A stretch of 64,000 bases of DNA from Salmonella enterica subsp. enterica serovar Typhimurium str. LT2 (GTDB taxonomy: Bacteria > Pseudomonadota > Gammaproteobacteria > Enterobacterales > Enterobacteriaceae): the NCBI RefSeq assembly GCF_000006945.2, contig NC_003197.2, positions 2,666,001-2,730,000 on the forward strand, written 5' to 3'. The notes below the pieces were generated by a model. That model was not told the origin of the DNA and made no database searches. It was given only the letters and a program-made list of their open reading frames with translations. The translations under genes were made by a program, and so were the position numbers. Position 1 is the stretch's first letter; each line of letters starts with the position of its first letter. Positions 17,586-26,352 of the stretch are shown here, piece after piece.

Positions 17586-18317
17586 TTACTTGCCTTTATT
17601 CTGCTGCTCAATAGACGCCAGAATCCCACGCAGAATATTCAACTCCTGGCTTTCCGGGCGGGCGCGGGTAAACAGACGGCGCAATTTATTCATCACCTGC
17701 CCCGGATGGTTTTCGCGAATAAAGCCAGTGGAGAGCAACGTTTGCTCCAGATGGCCGTAGAAGCGTTCAAGATCGTCCACCAGCGGATACGGCGTCTCTT
17801 CATGATCTGCCGCGTCGCCGTTTTCCTGCGTCGCCAGCCAGGCCATGCGGACTTCATACGCGATGACCTGTACCGCCATCGCCAGATTCAACGAGCTGTA
17901 CTCCGGGTTAGCGGCAATAGCGACGTGATAATGGCATTTTTGCAACTCATCGTTAGTCAGCCCGACACGCTCACGACCAAAAACCAGCGCAACCGGCGTA
18001 TTTGCCGCTTCCGCCACGCTTTTTAAGCCGCACTCGCGCGGATCAAGCATCGGCCACGGCAAAGTGCGGGAACGGGCGCTGGTGCCGACCACCAGGCTAC
18101 AGCCAGCCAACGCTTCATCCAGCGTATCGACGATCTGCGCATTACCGATCACATCGCTGGCGCCTGCCGCCAGGGCGATGGCCTGGGAGTCCGGTTTCAC
18201 CAACGGGTTTACCAGCCACAGGTTAGTTAAGCCCATGGTTTTCATAGCGCGAGCCACAGAGCCCATATTGCCGGTGTGGGAGGTTTCCACCAGCACAATT
18301 CGAATGTTTTGCAGCAT
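17586..18317 (-). CDS. trmJ: TrmJ, tRNA (Cm32/Um32) 2'-O-methyltransferase
   Basis: 243 residues, SPOUT class. Methylates the ribose at position 32 in the anticodon loop of several tRNAs using S-adenosylmethionine. Motifs: the N-terminal RIVLVETSHTGNMGSVAR, a middle ALVFGRERVGL and the knot-forming YSSLNLAMAVQV; the last ~80 residues form the C-terminal extension. It lies upstream of iscR on the same strand but behind the iscR promoter, so it is probably a separate unit, divergent from suhB. Confidence 0.95.
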   Translation of the reverse strand: MLQNIRIVLVETSHTGNMGSVARAMKTMGLTNLWLVNPLVKPDSQAIALAAGASDVIGNAQIVDTLDEALAGCSLVVGTSARSRTLPWPMLDPRECGLKSVAEAANTPVALVFGRERVGLTNDELQKCHYHVAIAANPEYSSLNLAMAVQVIAYEVRMAWLATQENGDAADHEETPYPLVDDLERFYGHLEQTLLSTGFIRENHPGQVMNKLRRLFTRARPESQELNILRGILASIEQQNKGK

Positions 18318-18363
18318 TGTCTTTCTTCAGCTAAAGATTATTCTGACATCTTACCATAAAACC

Positions 18364-18392
18364 AAGACAGATTCCGATCTCGCTGCTATACT
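18364..18392 (+). promoter_or_regulatory. suhB promoter
   Basis: AAGACA (18364-18369), 17-base spacer, TATACT (18387-18392). Transcription would start near 18399, leaving a short leader with GAGAGA before the suhB ATG. Confidence 0.65.
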
Positions 18393-18435
18393 CTGCGCCG
18401 TTTTCCCGTTCTTTAACATCCAGTGAGAGAGACCG

Positions 18436-19239
18436 ATGCATCCGATGCTGACCATCGCCGTGCGCGCAGCGCGCAAGGCGGGTAATGTAATTGCCAAAAA
18501 CTATGAAACTCCGGACGCTGTAGAAGCGAGCCAAAAAGGCAGTAACGATTTTGTGACCAATGTAGATAAGGCCGCTGAAGCGGTGATTATCGACACCATT
18601 CGCAAATCTTACCCGCAACACACTATTATCACCGAAGAAAGCGGTGAGCACGTTGGCACAGATCAGGATGTTCAATGGGTTATCGATCCGCTGGATGGCA
18701 CCACCAACTTCATCAAACGTCTGCCACACTTCGCTGTTTCCATTGCTGTACGCATTAAAGGCCGTACTGAAGTGGCTGTCGTGTACGATCCGATGCGTAA
18801 CGAACTGTTCACCGCCACCCGCGGTCAGGGCGCGCAACTGAACGGCTACCGTCTGCGCGGCAGTACCGCTCGCGATCTGGACGGCACTATCCTCGCTACT
18901 GGCTTCCCGTTCAAAGCCAAACAATACGCGACCACCTACATTAATATTATCGGCAAGCTGTTCACCGAATGCGCCGATTTCCGCCGCACCGGTTCCGCCG
19001 CGCTGGATCTGGCCTATGTGGCTGCAGGTCGTGTCGATGGTTTCTTTGAAATTGGCCTTCGTCCGTGGGATTTCGCCGCGGGCGAACTGCTGGTTCGTGA
19101 AGCGGGCGGTATCGTCAGCGATTTCACCGGCGGTCATAACTACATGATGACCGGTAATATCGTGGCGGGGAATCCGCGCGTCGTTAAAGCCATGCTGGCG
19201 AATATGCGCGACGAACTGAGCGATGCGCTGAAGCGCTAA
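18436..19239 (+). CDS. suhB: SuhB, inositol monophosphatase family / Nus factor
   Basis: 267 residues. Mg-dependent phosphatase family member with DPLDGTTNF (metal-binding Asp residues), EESGE and WDFAAGELL. In E. coli it also joins the NusA/B/E/G complex that matures ribosomal RNA, and that role rather than the phosphatase activity explains its phenotypes. Full length, with its own promoter and a terminator 8 bases after the stop. Confidence 0.96.
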   Translation: MHPMLTIAVRAARKAGNVIAKNYETPDAVEASQKGSNDFVTNVDKAAEAVIIDTIRKSYPQHTIITEESGEHVGTDQDVQWVIDPLDGTTNFIKRLPHFAVSIAVRIKGRTEVAVVYDPMRNELFTATRGQGAQLNGYRLRGSTARDLDGTILATGFPFKAKQYATTYINIIGKLFTECADFRRTGSAALDLAYVAAGRVDGFFEIGLRPWDFAAGELLVREAGGIVSDFTGGHNYMMTGNIVAGNPRVVKAMLANMRDELSDALKR

Positions 19240-19246
19240 GTCTCTT

Positions 19247-19280
19247 CGGCGGATGGGGCCACTCATCCGCCGTGCCTTTT
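19247..19280 (+). terminator. suhB terminator
   Basis: CGGCGGATG and CATCCGCCG form a perfect 9-bp stem with an 8-base loop, followed by TGCCTTTTC. The T-run is short, so termination is likely but not certain. Confidence 0.65.
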
Positions 19281-19383
19281 CAGGCGTTTTTCCTAAACAC
19301 AGCCTCATCGCTTTACTTGCCTGCATGTTTTTGTACGATCGCTCCCTGCTCCGCTATTGGCATAAAGCGGCAAGGAAGCGAAC

Positions 19384-20262
19384 ATGACCCTTCAACATAC
19401 CCGACGCATCGTCAAATCCCTTTTTATTCTGTTTATCATTGTGGTCTGTATTTATCTGCTACCCCGCGTAGCGATCAATGCCTTTTATTACCCGGACAAT
19501 AAAGTCTATGGGCCAACCCCTGCCGAAGCTGAATCCATTACCTTTACCGCCAAAGATGGCACGCATCTGCACGGCTGGTTTATTCCCACTGCTTTCGGCA
19601 GGCCGGAAAACGCCGTCGCGACGGTGATTCATGTCCATGGCAACGCCGGAAATATGTCGGCGCACTGGCCGTTAGTCAGTTGGCTGCCAGAACGCAACGT
19701 AAACCTGTTTATGTTTGATTACCGTGGTTTTGGCGAATCTGAGGGCACCCCATCACAAGAGGGGCTACTGGACGATACGAAAAGCGCGATAGATTATGTG
19801 CGGCATCGCGCCGACGTTAACCCCGAGCGCCTGGTACTGCTGGGGCAGAGCCTGGGCGGCAATAATGTACTGGCCGCCGTAGGCCACTGCGTAGGCTGCG
19901 CAAATATGCGCTACGCCGACCAGGCGGGCATACGTGCGATTATCCTTGACTCAACGTTTTTATCCTATTCCTCCATCGCCAACCAGATGATCCCGGGCAG
20001 CGGCTATTTGCTTGATGACCGCTATAGCGCGGATCGCAATATTGCCAGCGTCAGCCCCATTCCGGTATTGATTCTTCATGGCACGGCAGACCATGTTATT
20101 CCCTGGCAGGACAGTGAGAAATTGTATGCCCTCGCCCGGGAGCCCAAACAAAAAATCTTCATTCCTGACGGCGATCACATTGATGCTTTTTCCGGACGTT
20201 ATGCAAACCTTTACCGTGATGCAATGATTAAATTTATTCAGACCGCGCTATCCGCTAAATAG
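19384..20262 (+). CDS. yfhR: YfhR, membrane-anchored alpha/beta hydrolase
   Basis: 292 residues. One N-terminal hydrophobic segment (about 12-27) should anchor it, with the hydrolase domain probably periplasmic. Catalytic elements: oxyanion region HVHGNAGN, nucleophile elbow GQSLGG with Ser156, Asp in HGTADHVIPW and His in DGDHIDAF. The substrate is unknown; the family contains peptidase- and esterase-like enzymes. Compared with my memory of E. coli YfhR there is an extra stretch after the nucleophile elbow containing HCVGC, and the N-terminus differs. The stop lies in a short inverted repeat (20244-20266). Confidence 0.88.
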   Translation: MTLQHTRRIVKSLFILFIIVVCIYLLPRVAINAFYYPDNKVYGPTPAEAESITFTAKDGTHLHGWFIPTAFGRPENAVATVIHVHGNAGNMSAHWPLVSWLPERNVNLFMFDYRGFGESEGTPSQEGLLDDTKSAIDYVRHRADVNPERLVLLGQSLGGNNVLAAVGHCVGCANMRYADQAGIRAIILDSTFLSYSSIANQMIPGSGYLLDDRYSADRNIASVSPIPVLILHGTADHVIPWQDSEKLYALAREPKQKIFIPDGDHIDAFSGRYANLYRDAMIKFIQTALSAK

Positions 20263-20443
20263 CGCGACGCTGTATATATGCATATTTTATGATTAAGAAT
20301 ATATTTATTATACCGATAGTAAAAACCATTTTTTCCCGTTAGCGAAGGCGGTGGATTAGCGCTAGCGTAACAGTAATATTCAACTGATTTTTATAACAAT
20401 TTATTTTCATTTGTTTTTCCTGAATATTACTGTGGAGTATGTG

Positions 20444-21487
20444 ATGGCTATCAAAATTACGCCTGACGAGTTTAGTTTGCTTATCCAGCGATTAAACAAA
20501 AAATGGCGCGTGTTTGCCCCGTCCGCAGAGTTTCGCGGCGGACGTTTTTCCGACACTGACAACATTATTTATCAACGGATTAGCGGCTGGCGCGATCTCA
20601 TCTGGCACGAGAAATCGCACATGTCGCCGAATACCATTATCGCCCCTATCACCGAAACGCTCTTTTATTTCGATAAAGACACCATTCAAATTGCCGAGAC
20701 AGACACTTCCCCGATAATCATCTTTGCCCGCGCCTGCGACATTAACGCCATGTCGCGGCTGGATTATATGTATTTATCAAATGGGAATAATTCCGATTAC
20801 AGTTATCAACTGCTACGGGAGCATATTCGTTTCGTCCTTATTGAGTGTGAAGAAAGCTTCGAAAATTGTTTCTGCGTCTCAATGGGTACCAATAAAACTG
20901 ACTGTTATAGCGCCGCCATGCGTTTTAGCGATGAGGGCGCGCTTGTCAGCATCCGCGATCCCTTTATCGAGGCGGCGATACAAGGGCTGGGGCAGGAGGC
21001 TGACTATACCCCCTCTTTCGTCAGCGAAAACCGGGAAACCGTCGTCACGCCGGACAGCGTTTGCCACGATCCGCAAAAAATTCGCGACATTCTCACCCAC
21101 CATCCGCTATGGGACGCCTACGACAGCCGCTGCATCAGTTGTGGCCGCTGCACTACCGGGTGCCCAACCTGTACCTGCTATAGCGTCTTTGACGTCGCCT
21201 ATGATGAAAATCCGCAGCGCGGCGAACGCCGTCGCCAGTGGGCAAGCTGCATGGTGCCGGGCTTTAGCGACATGGCCGGCGGTCATGGTTTTCGCGAAAA
21301 ACCCGGCGAGCGTCTGCGCTACCGCGCCCTGCATAAGGTCAATGACTACAAAGCGCGCAACGGCATTGAACATATGTGCGTCGGCTGCGGCCGCTGCGAC
21401 GATCGCTGCCCGCAATACATCAAATTTTCTTTGATTATCAACAAAATGACCGCTGCCGTTCGGCAGGCGCTGGCAGAGGAGGCATAA
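20444..21487 (+). CDS. asrA: AsrA, anaerobic sulfite reductase subunit A
   Basis: 347 residues. Iron-sulfur electron-transfer subunit of the NADH-dependent anaerobic sulfite reductase that makes sulfide from sulfite. Two C-terminal ferredoxin motifs are visible: [16 protein letters not shown] and [13 protein letters not shown]. The frame opens earlier, but ATG at 20444 ([10 protein letters not shown]) follows GTGGAG and gives the known length. Three bases separate it from asrB, so the subunits are made together. The 180-base upstream gap is AT-rich; I found no convincing FNR box. Confidence 0.95.
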
Positions 21488-21490
21488 CGC

Positions 21491-22309
21491 ATGTCACATT
21501 GTTCCTGTCATGATAAACCGCAGCACAGTTTGCTGCCTGCGGCGTACCGCATCCTCAGTATTACTCGCCACACGCCGCTGGAGTGGAATTTCCGCGTGGC
21601 CGTCGATTTTCCCGCGCACTGGGGGCAATTTGTTGAGGTGTCGCTGCCGCGCGTCGGCGAAGCGCCCATCTCCGTTTCCGACTACGGCGACGGCTGGATA
21701 GATCTGCTGATTCGTAATGTCGGAAAAGTGACCAGCGCCCTCTTTACGCTGAAAGAAGGCGACAACGTGTGGCTACGCGGCTGCTATGGCAATGGCTATC
21801 CGGTCGATACGCTGCGCCATAAGCCCTTACTGGTTGTCGCAGGCGGTACGGGCGTCGCGCCGGTGAAAGGCTTAATGCGCTATTTCGTTGAGAATCCCCA
21901 GGAAATTGGTCAACTGGATATGATTCTCGGCTATAAAAATCGCGATTGCGTGCTGTACAAAGAAGAAATGGCGACGTGGCGCGGCAAACATAATCTGGTA
22001 CTCACGCTGGATGAAGGCGAGGCTGATGACCGTTACCAGATTGGCCGGGTGACCGATCGGCTTGCCGACATGACGCTTAGCGATATCGACACTATGCAGG
22101 CCATCGTCGTTGGGCCGCCAATAATGATTACCTTTACCGTAAAAATGCTGCTGCAAAAAGGGCTCAAGCCGGAGCAAATCTGGGTGGACTACGAACGCCG
22201 GATGGCCTGCTCCGTCGGGAAGTGCGGCCACTGCCGTATGGGCGAAGTGTATGTCTGCACCGACGGTCCGATATTTAACTACGCCGTCGCGCAACGTTTT
22301 GCCGATTAA
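21491..22309 (+). CDS. asrB: AsrB, anaerobic sulfite reductase subunit B
   Basis: 272 residues. Flavin/NADH-binding subunit related to ferredoxin-NADP reductases and dihydroorotate dehydrogenase electron-transfer subunits. An FAD-binding barrel (about 20-105) is followed by the nucleotide-binding [14 protein letters not shown] and a C-terminal [2Fe-2S] motif with [17 protein letters not shown]. It passes electrons from NADH to AsrA and AsrC. Overlaps neither neighbour; 10 bases to asrC. Confidence 0.95.
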
Positions 22310-22319
22310 GGAGAACATC

Positions 22320-23333
22320 ATGAGCATTGATATTGATATCATTAAAGCCCGTGCGAAAAACGAATATCGCCTGTCAAAAGTGCGCGGCGAAGCCATGATC
22401 AGCGTCCGCATTCCCGGCGGTATTTTGCCCGCGCATTTGCTAACGGTGGCGCGTGACATCGCCGAAACCTGGGGCAACGGACAAATTCACCTCACTACCC
22501 GCCAGAAGCTGGCGATGCCGGGTATCCGTTACGAAGATATCGACAACGTGAACGCTGCGCTGGAGCCGTTTCTTCGCGAGATTGAAATAGAACTGTGCGA
22601 CGTCCAGGTTGAGGATACCAAAGCGGGCTATCTCGCTATTGGCGGGCGAAATATTGTCGCCTGTCAGGGGAACCGCATTTGCCAGAAAGCCAACACTGAC
22701 ACGACCGGTCTGTCCCGTCGTCTTGAAAAACTGGTCTATCCCAGCCCTTATCATCTCAAAACGGTCATCGTCGGCTGCCCGAATGATTGCGCGAAGGCGT
22801 CAATGGCCGATCTGGGGATTATTGGCGTGGCGAAAATGCGCTTCACTGCCGATCGCTGTATCGGTTGCGGCGCCTGCGTGAAGGCCTGTAGTCACCACGC
22901 GGTAGGCTGCCTGGCGCTGAAGAACGGCAAAGCGGTCAAAGAAGAGTCCGCCTGTATCGGCTGCGGCGAGTGCGTGCTGGCCTGTCCGACGCTGGCCTGG
23001 CAACGTAAGCCGGATCAGCTCTGGCAAGTCCGTCTGGGCGGACGCACCAGTAAAAAGACGCCGCGCGTCGGCAAGCTCTTCCTCAACTGGGTGACTGAAG
23101 ATGTGATAAAGCAGGTGATCGTTAACCTGTATGAATTTGAAAAAGAGATGCTCGGCGGAAAACCGATCTATCTACATATGGGCCATCTGATCGACAAAGG
23201 CGGCTACCTGCGTTTTAAAGAACGGGTACTGCGCGGCGTTCAGCTCAATCCGGAAGCGATGGTCGCCGAACGCATTTACTGGGCCGAAGACGAATCCGTC
23301 GCGCGGATGCATCTCAAACCCGCCGGGCACTAA
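22320..23333 (+). CDS. asrC: AsrC, siroheme sulfite reductase subunit
   Basis: 337 residues. Catalytic subunit reducing sulfite to sulfide. The siroheme/[4Fe-4S] ligands ACQGNRICQKA (Cys-x5-Cys) and GCPNDCAKA (Cys-x3-Cys) are followed by an inserted ferredoxin domain with CIGCGACVKAC and CIGCGECVLACPT. The ATG at 22320 is preceded by AAGGAG; the frame also extends upstream into asrB but without a ribosome site. E. coli K-12 lacks this operon; in Salmonella it allows sulfide production during anaerobic growth. Confidence 0.96.
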   Translation: MSIDIDIIKARAKNEYRLSKVRGEAMISVRIPGGILPAHLLTVARDIAETWGNGQIHLTTRQKLAMPGIRYEDIDNVNAALEPFLREIEIELCDVQVEDTKAGYLAIGGRNIVACQGNRICQKANTDTTGLSRRLEKLVYPSPYHLKTVIVGCPNDCAKASMADLGIIGVAKMRFTADRCIGCGACVKACSHHAVGCLALKNGKAVKEESACIGCGECVLACPTLAWQRKPDQLWQVRLGGRTSKKTPRVGKLFLNWVTEDVIKQVIVNLYEFEKEMLGGKPIYLHMGHLIDKGGYLRFKERVLRGVQLNPEAMVAERIYWAEDESVARMHLKPAGH

Positions 23334-24320
23334 TCAACCACGCCATGGCCGCAGCCCGCCCACAGGCTGCGGCACGCTAAACCACATGACCAGCGCCGCG
23401 ACAAGCAGTATGCCCCCTCCAGCCAGCGCCAGCGTTGACCAGCCTACCTGCCGCCATAACGCCGGCGCTTTGTTTCCACTGAGTTTCACCGCCAGAGCAC
23501 GAAAAGTGTGTACCAGCAACGCCAGCGAGGTAATCGTTAGCGAGGTTCCCGCCGCCATCGCCAGTACCGACGCCATTCCCCAGCTAAAAACGCCAATCAC
23601 TTTACTGAATAACAGCACCATTATCGCGCCGGAACAGGGCCGCATCCCCATAGACAGTACGATCATGAATCGCGCGCGCCAGTCATCGCCGCTATGCAAT
23701 TGTTCCTGCGTCGGTAGATGCTGATGTCCGCAGCCGCATTTTTCATGGTGAACATGGCGCGGCGTAAAAGCGATAAAGACAGGTTTACGTAGCAGCGCGC
23801 GTAACCTTTTTATGGCCCGCCAGCACAGCAAAATGCCCAGCCCGCCAACTAACGCATAGCTCCCCTTTTCCAGCCAGAAGCCGCTCAGATGGAGCTGCCT
23901 GGCCGGAAGTTGCAATACGGTCAGCACGCCCACCACCAACCCGATAGCCACGAGCCCCTGTAATAACGCGGCGGCGAGGGTTAACACGATACTCGATTTC
24001 AACTTCGAAGGATGCGTCGCCAGCCATGTCGCGATCACCACTTTGCCGTGTCCCGGCCCCAGCGCATGAAGCACGCCATACATAAAACTCAGCAGAAGCA
24101 ACGATCCGCCCGCCCGCTCAGGATGCGTCGCCACCGCGTTAAGCAGCGCGCTCAACTGCTGATTCACGTCCCGCTGCCAAAGAGCGCTTTTCAACATCAC
24201 CTGCGGCCAGGCCTGCCACATCCACAGACCGCCAACCAGCATCAGCAGCAGGAATAACGCCAATGGCCACAGCGAGAGCCAGCGCCGCCCCGGAGTGCGT
24301 TGAGAAAAAATTACTGACAT
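23334..24320 (-). CDS. zevB: NicO/RcnA-type transporter, ZevB-like
   Basis: 328 residues, about six to seven membrane segments. The signature GVLHALGPGHGKVVIATW (about 85-102) is the metal-binding helix of the NicO/RcnA family. A His/Cys-rich cytoplasmic loop, HVHHEKCGCGHQH, follows. The gene overlaps the upstream DUF1007 lipoprotein-like gene by 10 bases. The same pairing in Haemophilus, zevAB, is a zinc uptake system; zinc or nickel/cobalt transport here is inference from that pairing. Convergent with asrC, with no gap. Confidence 0.75.
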   Translation of the reverse strand: MSVIFSQRTPGRRWLSLWPLALFLLLMLVGGLWMWQAWPQVMLKSALWQRDVNQQLSALLNAVATHPERAGGSLLLLSFMYGVLHALGPGHGKVVIATWLATHPSKLKSSIVLTLAAALLQGLVAIGLVVGVLTVLQLPARQLHLSGFWLEKGSYALVGGLGILLCWRAIKRLRALLRKPVFIAFTPRHVHHEKCGCGHQHLPTQEQLHSGDDWRARFMIVLSMGMRPCSGAIMVLLFSKVIGVFSWGMASVLAMAAGTSLTITSLALLVHTFRALAVKLSGNKAPALWRQVGWSTLALAGGGILLVAALVMWFSVPQPVGGLRPWRG

Positions 24321-24949
24321 TGCAAGGTCACCGTTTGGGCAAACTGTTTACCTAAATCCATATCCTCCGGCGGCGCGTCCTCTTTATCCAGCGACTGGGC
24401 GAAACGTAGCGTCTCTTCGCCGGGCGCAGGAGTATAAACCTGAATCCGACACTTTTCGCGCAGCGGTTCCGGCATCGTGATATCGCTGTCCTGGTCATAA
24501 TGCATATCGACATAATAAGAGGGATCAAACGTTGAAAAGGTATAAGTCTGTCCGCTTAACGGCTGCGGTTCAGCCAGCGGTAGCGTAAAGGTCAATACCG
24601 CCTGATGCGCGTCACGCGTCATACCGTATTCTGTCGGCCTGTTTTTAAACTTCACTTTCGCGCCATTGCGCCACACTTCTGTAAAGTAGTGCTGCCCAAG
24701 TACGTTAGCCATCACTTCCGCCGCCAACTTTTTCCATATTTCTGACCCCGGTGCCGCGTTTCCGGCGTCATACAGCAGATCTGCGGACGTCAGCGCGTCC
24801 ATTGTCCAGCGCATTTTTAACGCCACAAATTGCTCATTTTCACTGACCACCTGCGTTTGCAGACGGATGAAGCTGTGCGGATGCGCCGCCGCCACGAAAG
24901 ATAAAACGGCAAGAAATAGTGTTAAGGCGCTGCGTTTCACTGGCTTCAT
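24311..24949 (-). CDS. zevA: DUF1007 periplasmic protein, ZevA-like
   Basis: 212 residues with a cleavable signal peptide (MKPVKRSALTLF ... VAAAHPHSF). The new N-terminus would begin close to HPH, a possible metal ligand. DUF1007 proteins are encoded beside NicO-type transporters and are thought to present metal ions to them. ATG at 24949 is preceded by GAGG; an earlier in-frame start would add 10 residues and spoil the signal peptide. Translationally coupled to zevB. Confidence 0.78.
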   Translation of the reverse strand: MKPVKRSALTLFLAVLSFVAAAHPHSFIRLQTQVVSENEQFVALKMRWTMDALTSADLLYDAGNAAPGSEIWKKLAAEVMANVLGQHYFTEVWRNGAKVKFKNRPTEYGMTRDAHQAVLTFTLPLAEPQPLSGQTYTFSTFDPSYYVDMHYDQDSDITMPEPLREKCRIQVYTPAPGEETLRFAQSLDKEDAPPEDMDLGKQFAQTVTLQCQ

Positions 24950-25074
24950 CTGTTCCTCGCGATAAAAATTCTGTGACACTCCTCAGCATTCCTGGCCTAA
25001 AAGCACGCTTATCACATTTTTCACACGCAAACTTTAGCTATCCTTACCAGACAAACTAACGGGAGACCTGACAG

Positions 25075-26352
25075 ATGATGCCGACAATTGCCCCACCATC
25101 TGTACTTTCCGCTCCCCAGCGCCGCTGTCAGGTATTGCTGACGCTTTTCCAGCCGGAGCCAATTGCCACGGTGGAAATCTTCAGCGCGCTTAATGGCGTT
25201 GATGATGATACTGCCCGTGAGGATATCACTGAGACAAGCCTGGAGATCCAGCGCTATCATCGCCTTGCCATCACAACATGCCAGAACGGTTGCTATCGGA
25301 TCGAAGGTACAGCACTCGATCAGCGCCTTTGCCTTTTACACTGGCTCAGGCGCGGCCTGCGTTTATGCCCGACCTTCGTCACGCAACAGTTTACCCCGGC
25401 CTTAAAAAACGCGCTAAAGCAGCGCGGTATCGCGCGTCCGCTGTATGACGATATTAATCTGCACGCGCTCATCAATCTGTGCGCCCGCCGGTTGCAAAAA
25501 CCATTTGAACATCGCGACGTGCAGTTCCTGCGTCTCTTTTTACAGTATTGTCTGCTACAACACCATGCCGGCATCACCCCGGAATTCAACCCTGTGCAGC
25601 AGATTTGGGCGCAGTCGTGCGCGGAATATCCACTCGCCCAGGAAATTGGTCGTCACTGGCAGCGCCACGTGATGCAGGCCGCACCGCTCAATGAAGCGCT
25701 GTTTATGGCGTTACTGTTTTCAATGATTCGCCTCCCCGACCCGATTCGCGACACGCATCAACGGGCGCAGCAACTGCGACTGGAGGTGGCGCGGCTGGTG
25801 CTGCGCTTTCGAGAAAAAGGGAACGTACGCTTCAGCGACGAACAAGGGCTTAACGATCAGCTGTATGTCCATCTCGCCCAGGCGCTGAACCGAAGTTTAT
25901 TCACGATTGGCATCGATAATACGCTTCCGGAAGAGTTTAACCGTCTTTATCCGCGTCTGGTTCGCACCACACGTGAGGCGCTCGCCGGATTTGAAGCCGA
26001 ATATGGTATCCACTTTTCCGAGGAAGAGACGGGGCTGGTGGCAGTGATTTTCGGCGCCTGGCTAATGCAGGATAACGATTTGCATGAGAGACAGATCGTA
26101 TTGTTAGCGGATAAAAATGATGCGCTGGAGACGCATATTGAGCAGCAACTGCGTGAACTGACCCTGTTGCCGCTGAATATCAGACGGATATCGCTCCAGG
26201 CGTTTCAAAAAGAGGGATGCCCGCGCGGCGTAGCGCTGATTGTTACCCCTTACGCCACGCCGCTACCGCTCTTCTCACCGCCGTTAATTCATGCGGATCG
26301 CGCCCTCACAGAGCACCAACAGCAGCAGATCCGCAAGATCCTGGAATCATGA
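25075..26352 (+). CDS. csiE: CsiE, stationary-phase inducible PRD protein
   Basis: 425 residues. Cytoplasmic protein resembling antiterminator or PTS-regulated activators: an N-terminal helix-turn-helix-like region (about 10-65) and two PRD-like helical domains (about 130-330). The usual paired histidines of PRDs are poorly kept, so PTS control is doubtful. In E. coli it is induced in stationary phase under RpoS and CRP. It begins with tandem ATGs behind GGGAG. The 3' end overlaps the convergent hcaT by 6 bases. Confidence 0.92.
   Translation: MMPTIAPPSVLSAPQRRCQVLLTLFQPEPIATVEIFSALNGVDDDTAREDITETSLEIQRYHRLAITTCQNGCYRIEGTALDQRLCLLHWLRRGLRLCPTFVTQQFTPALKNALKQRGIARPLYDDINLHALINLCARRLQKPFEHRDVQFLRLFLQYCLLQHHAGITPEFNPVQQIWAQSCAEYPLAQEIGRHWQRHVMQAAPLNEALFMALLFSMIRLPDPIRDTHQRAQQLRLEVARLVLRFREKGNVRFSDEQGLNDQLYVHLAQALNRSLFTIGIDNTLPEEFNRLYPRLVRTTREALAGFEAEYGIHFSEEETGLVAVIFGAWLMQDNDLHERQIVLLADKNDALETHIEQQLRELTLLPLNIRRISLQAFQKEGCPRGVALIVTPYATPLPLFSPPLIHADRALTEHQQQQIRKILES

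Noticed and set aside
20263..20443. FNR box upstream of asrA
   Set aside because: Only weak partial matches to TTGAT-N4-ATCAA; anaerobic control is known but the site could not be supported by eye.
24980..25060. CRP or Zur site between zevA and csiE
   Set aside because: TGTGA half-sites are present but without a matching partner at the right spacing; no Zur-like palindrome.
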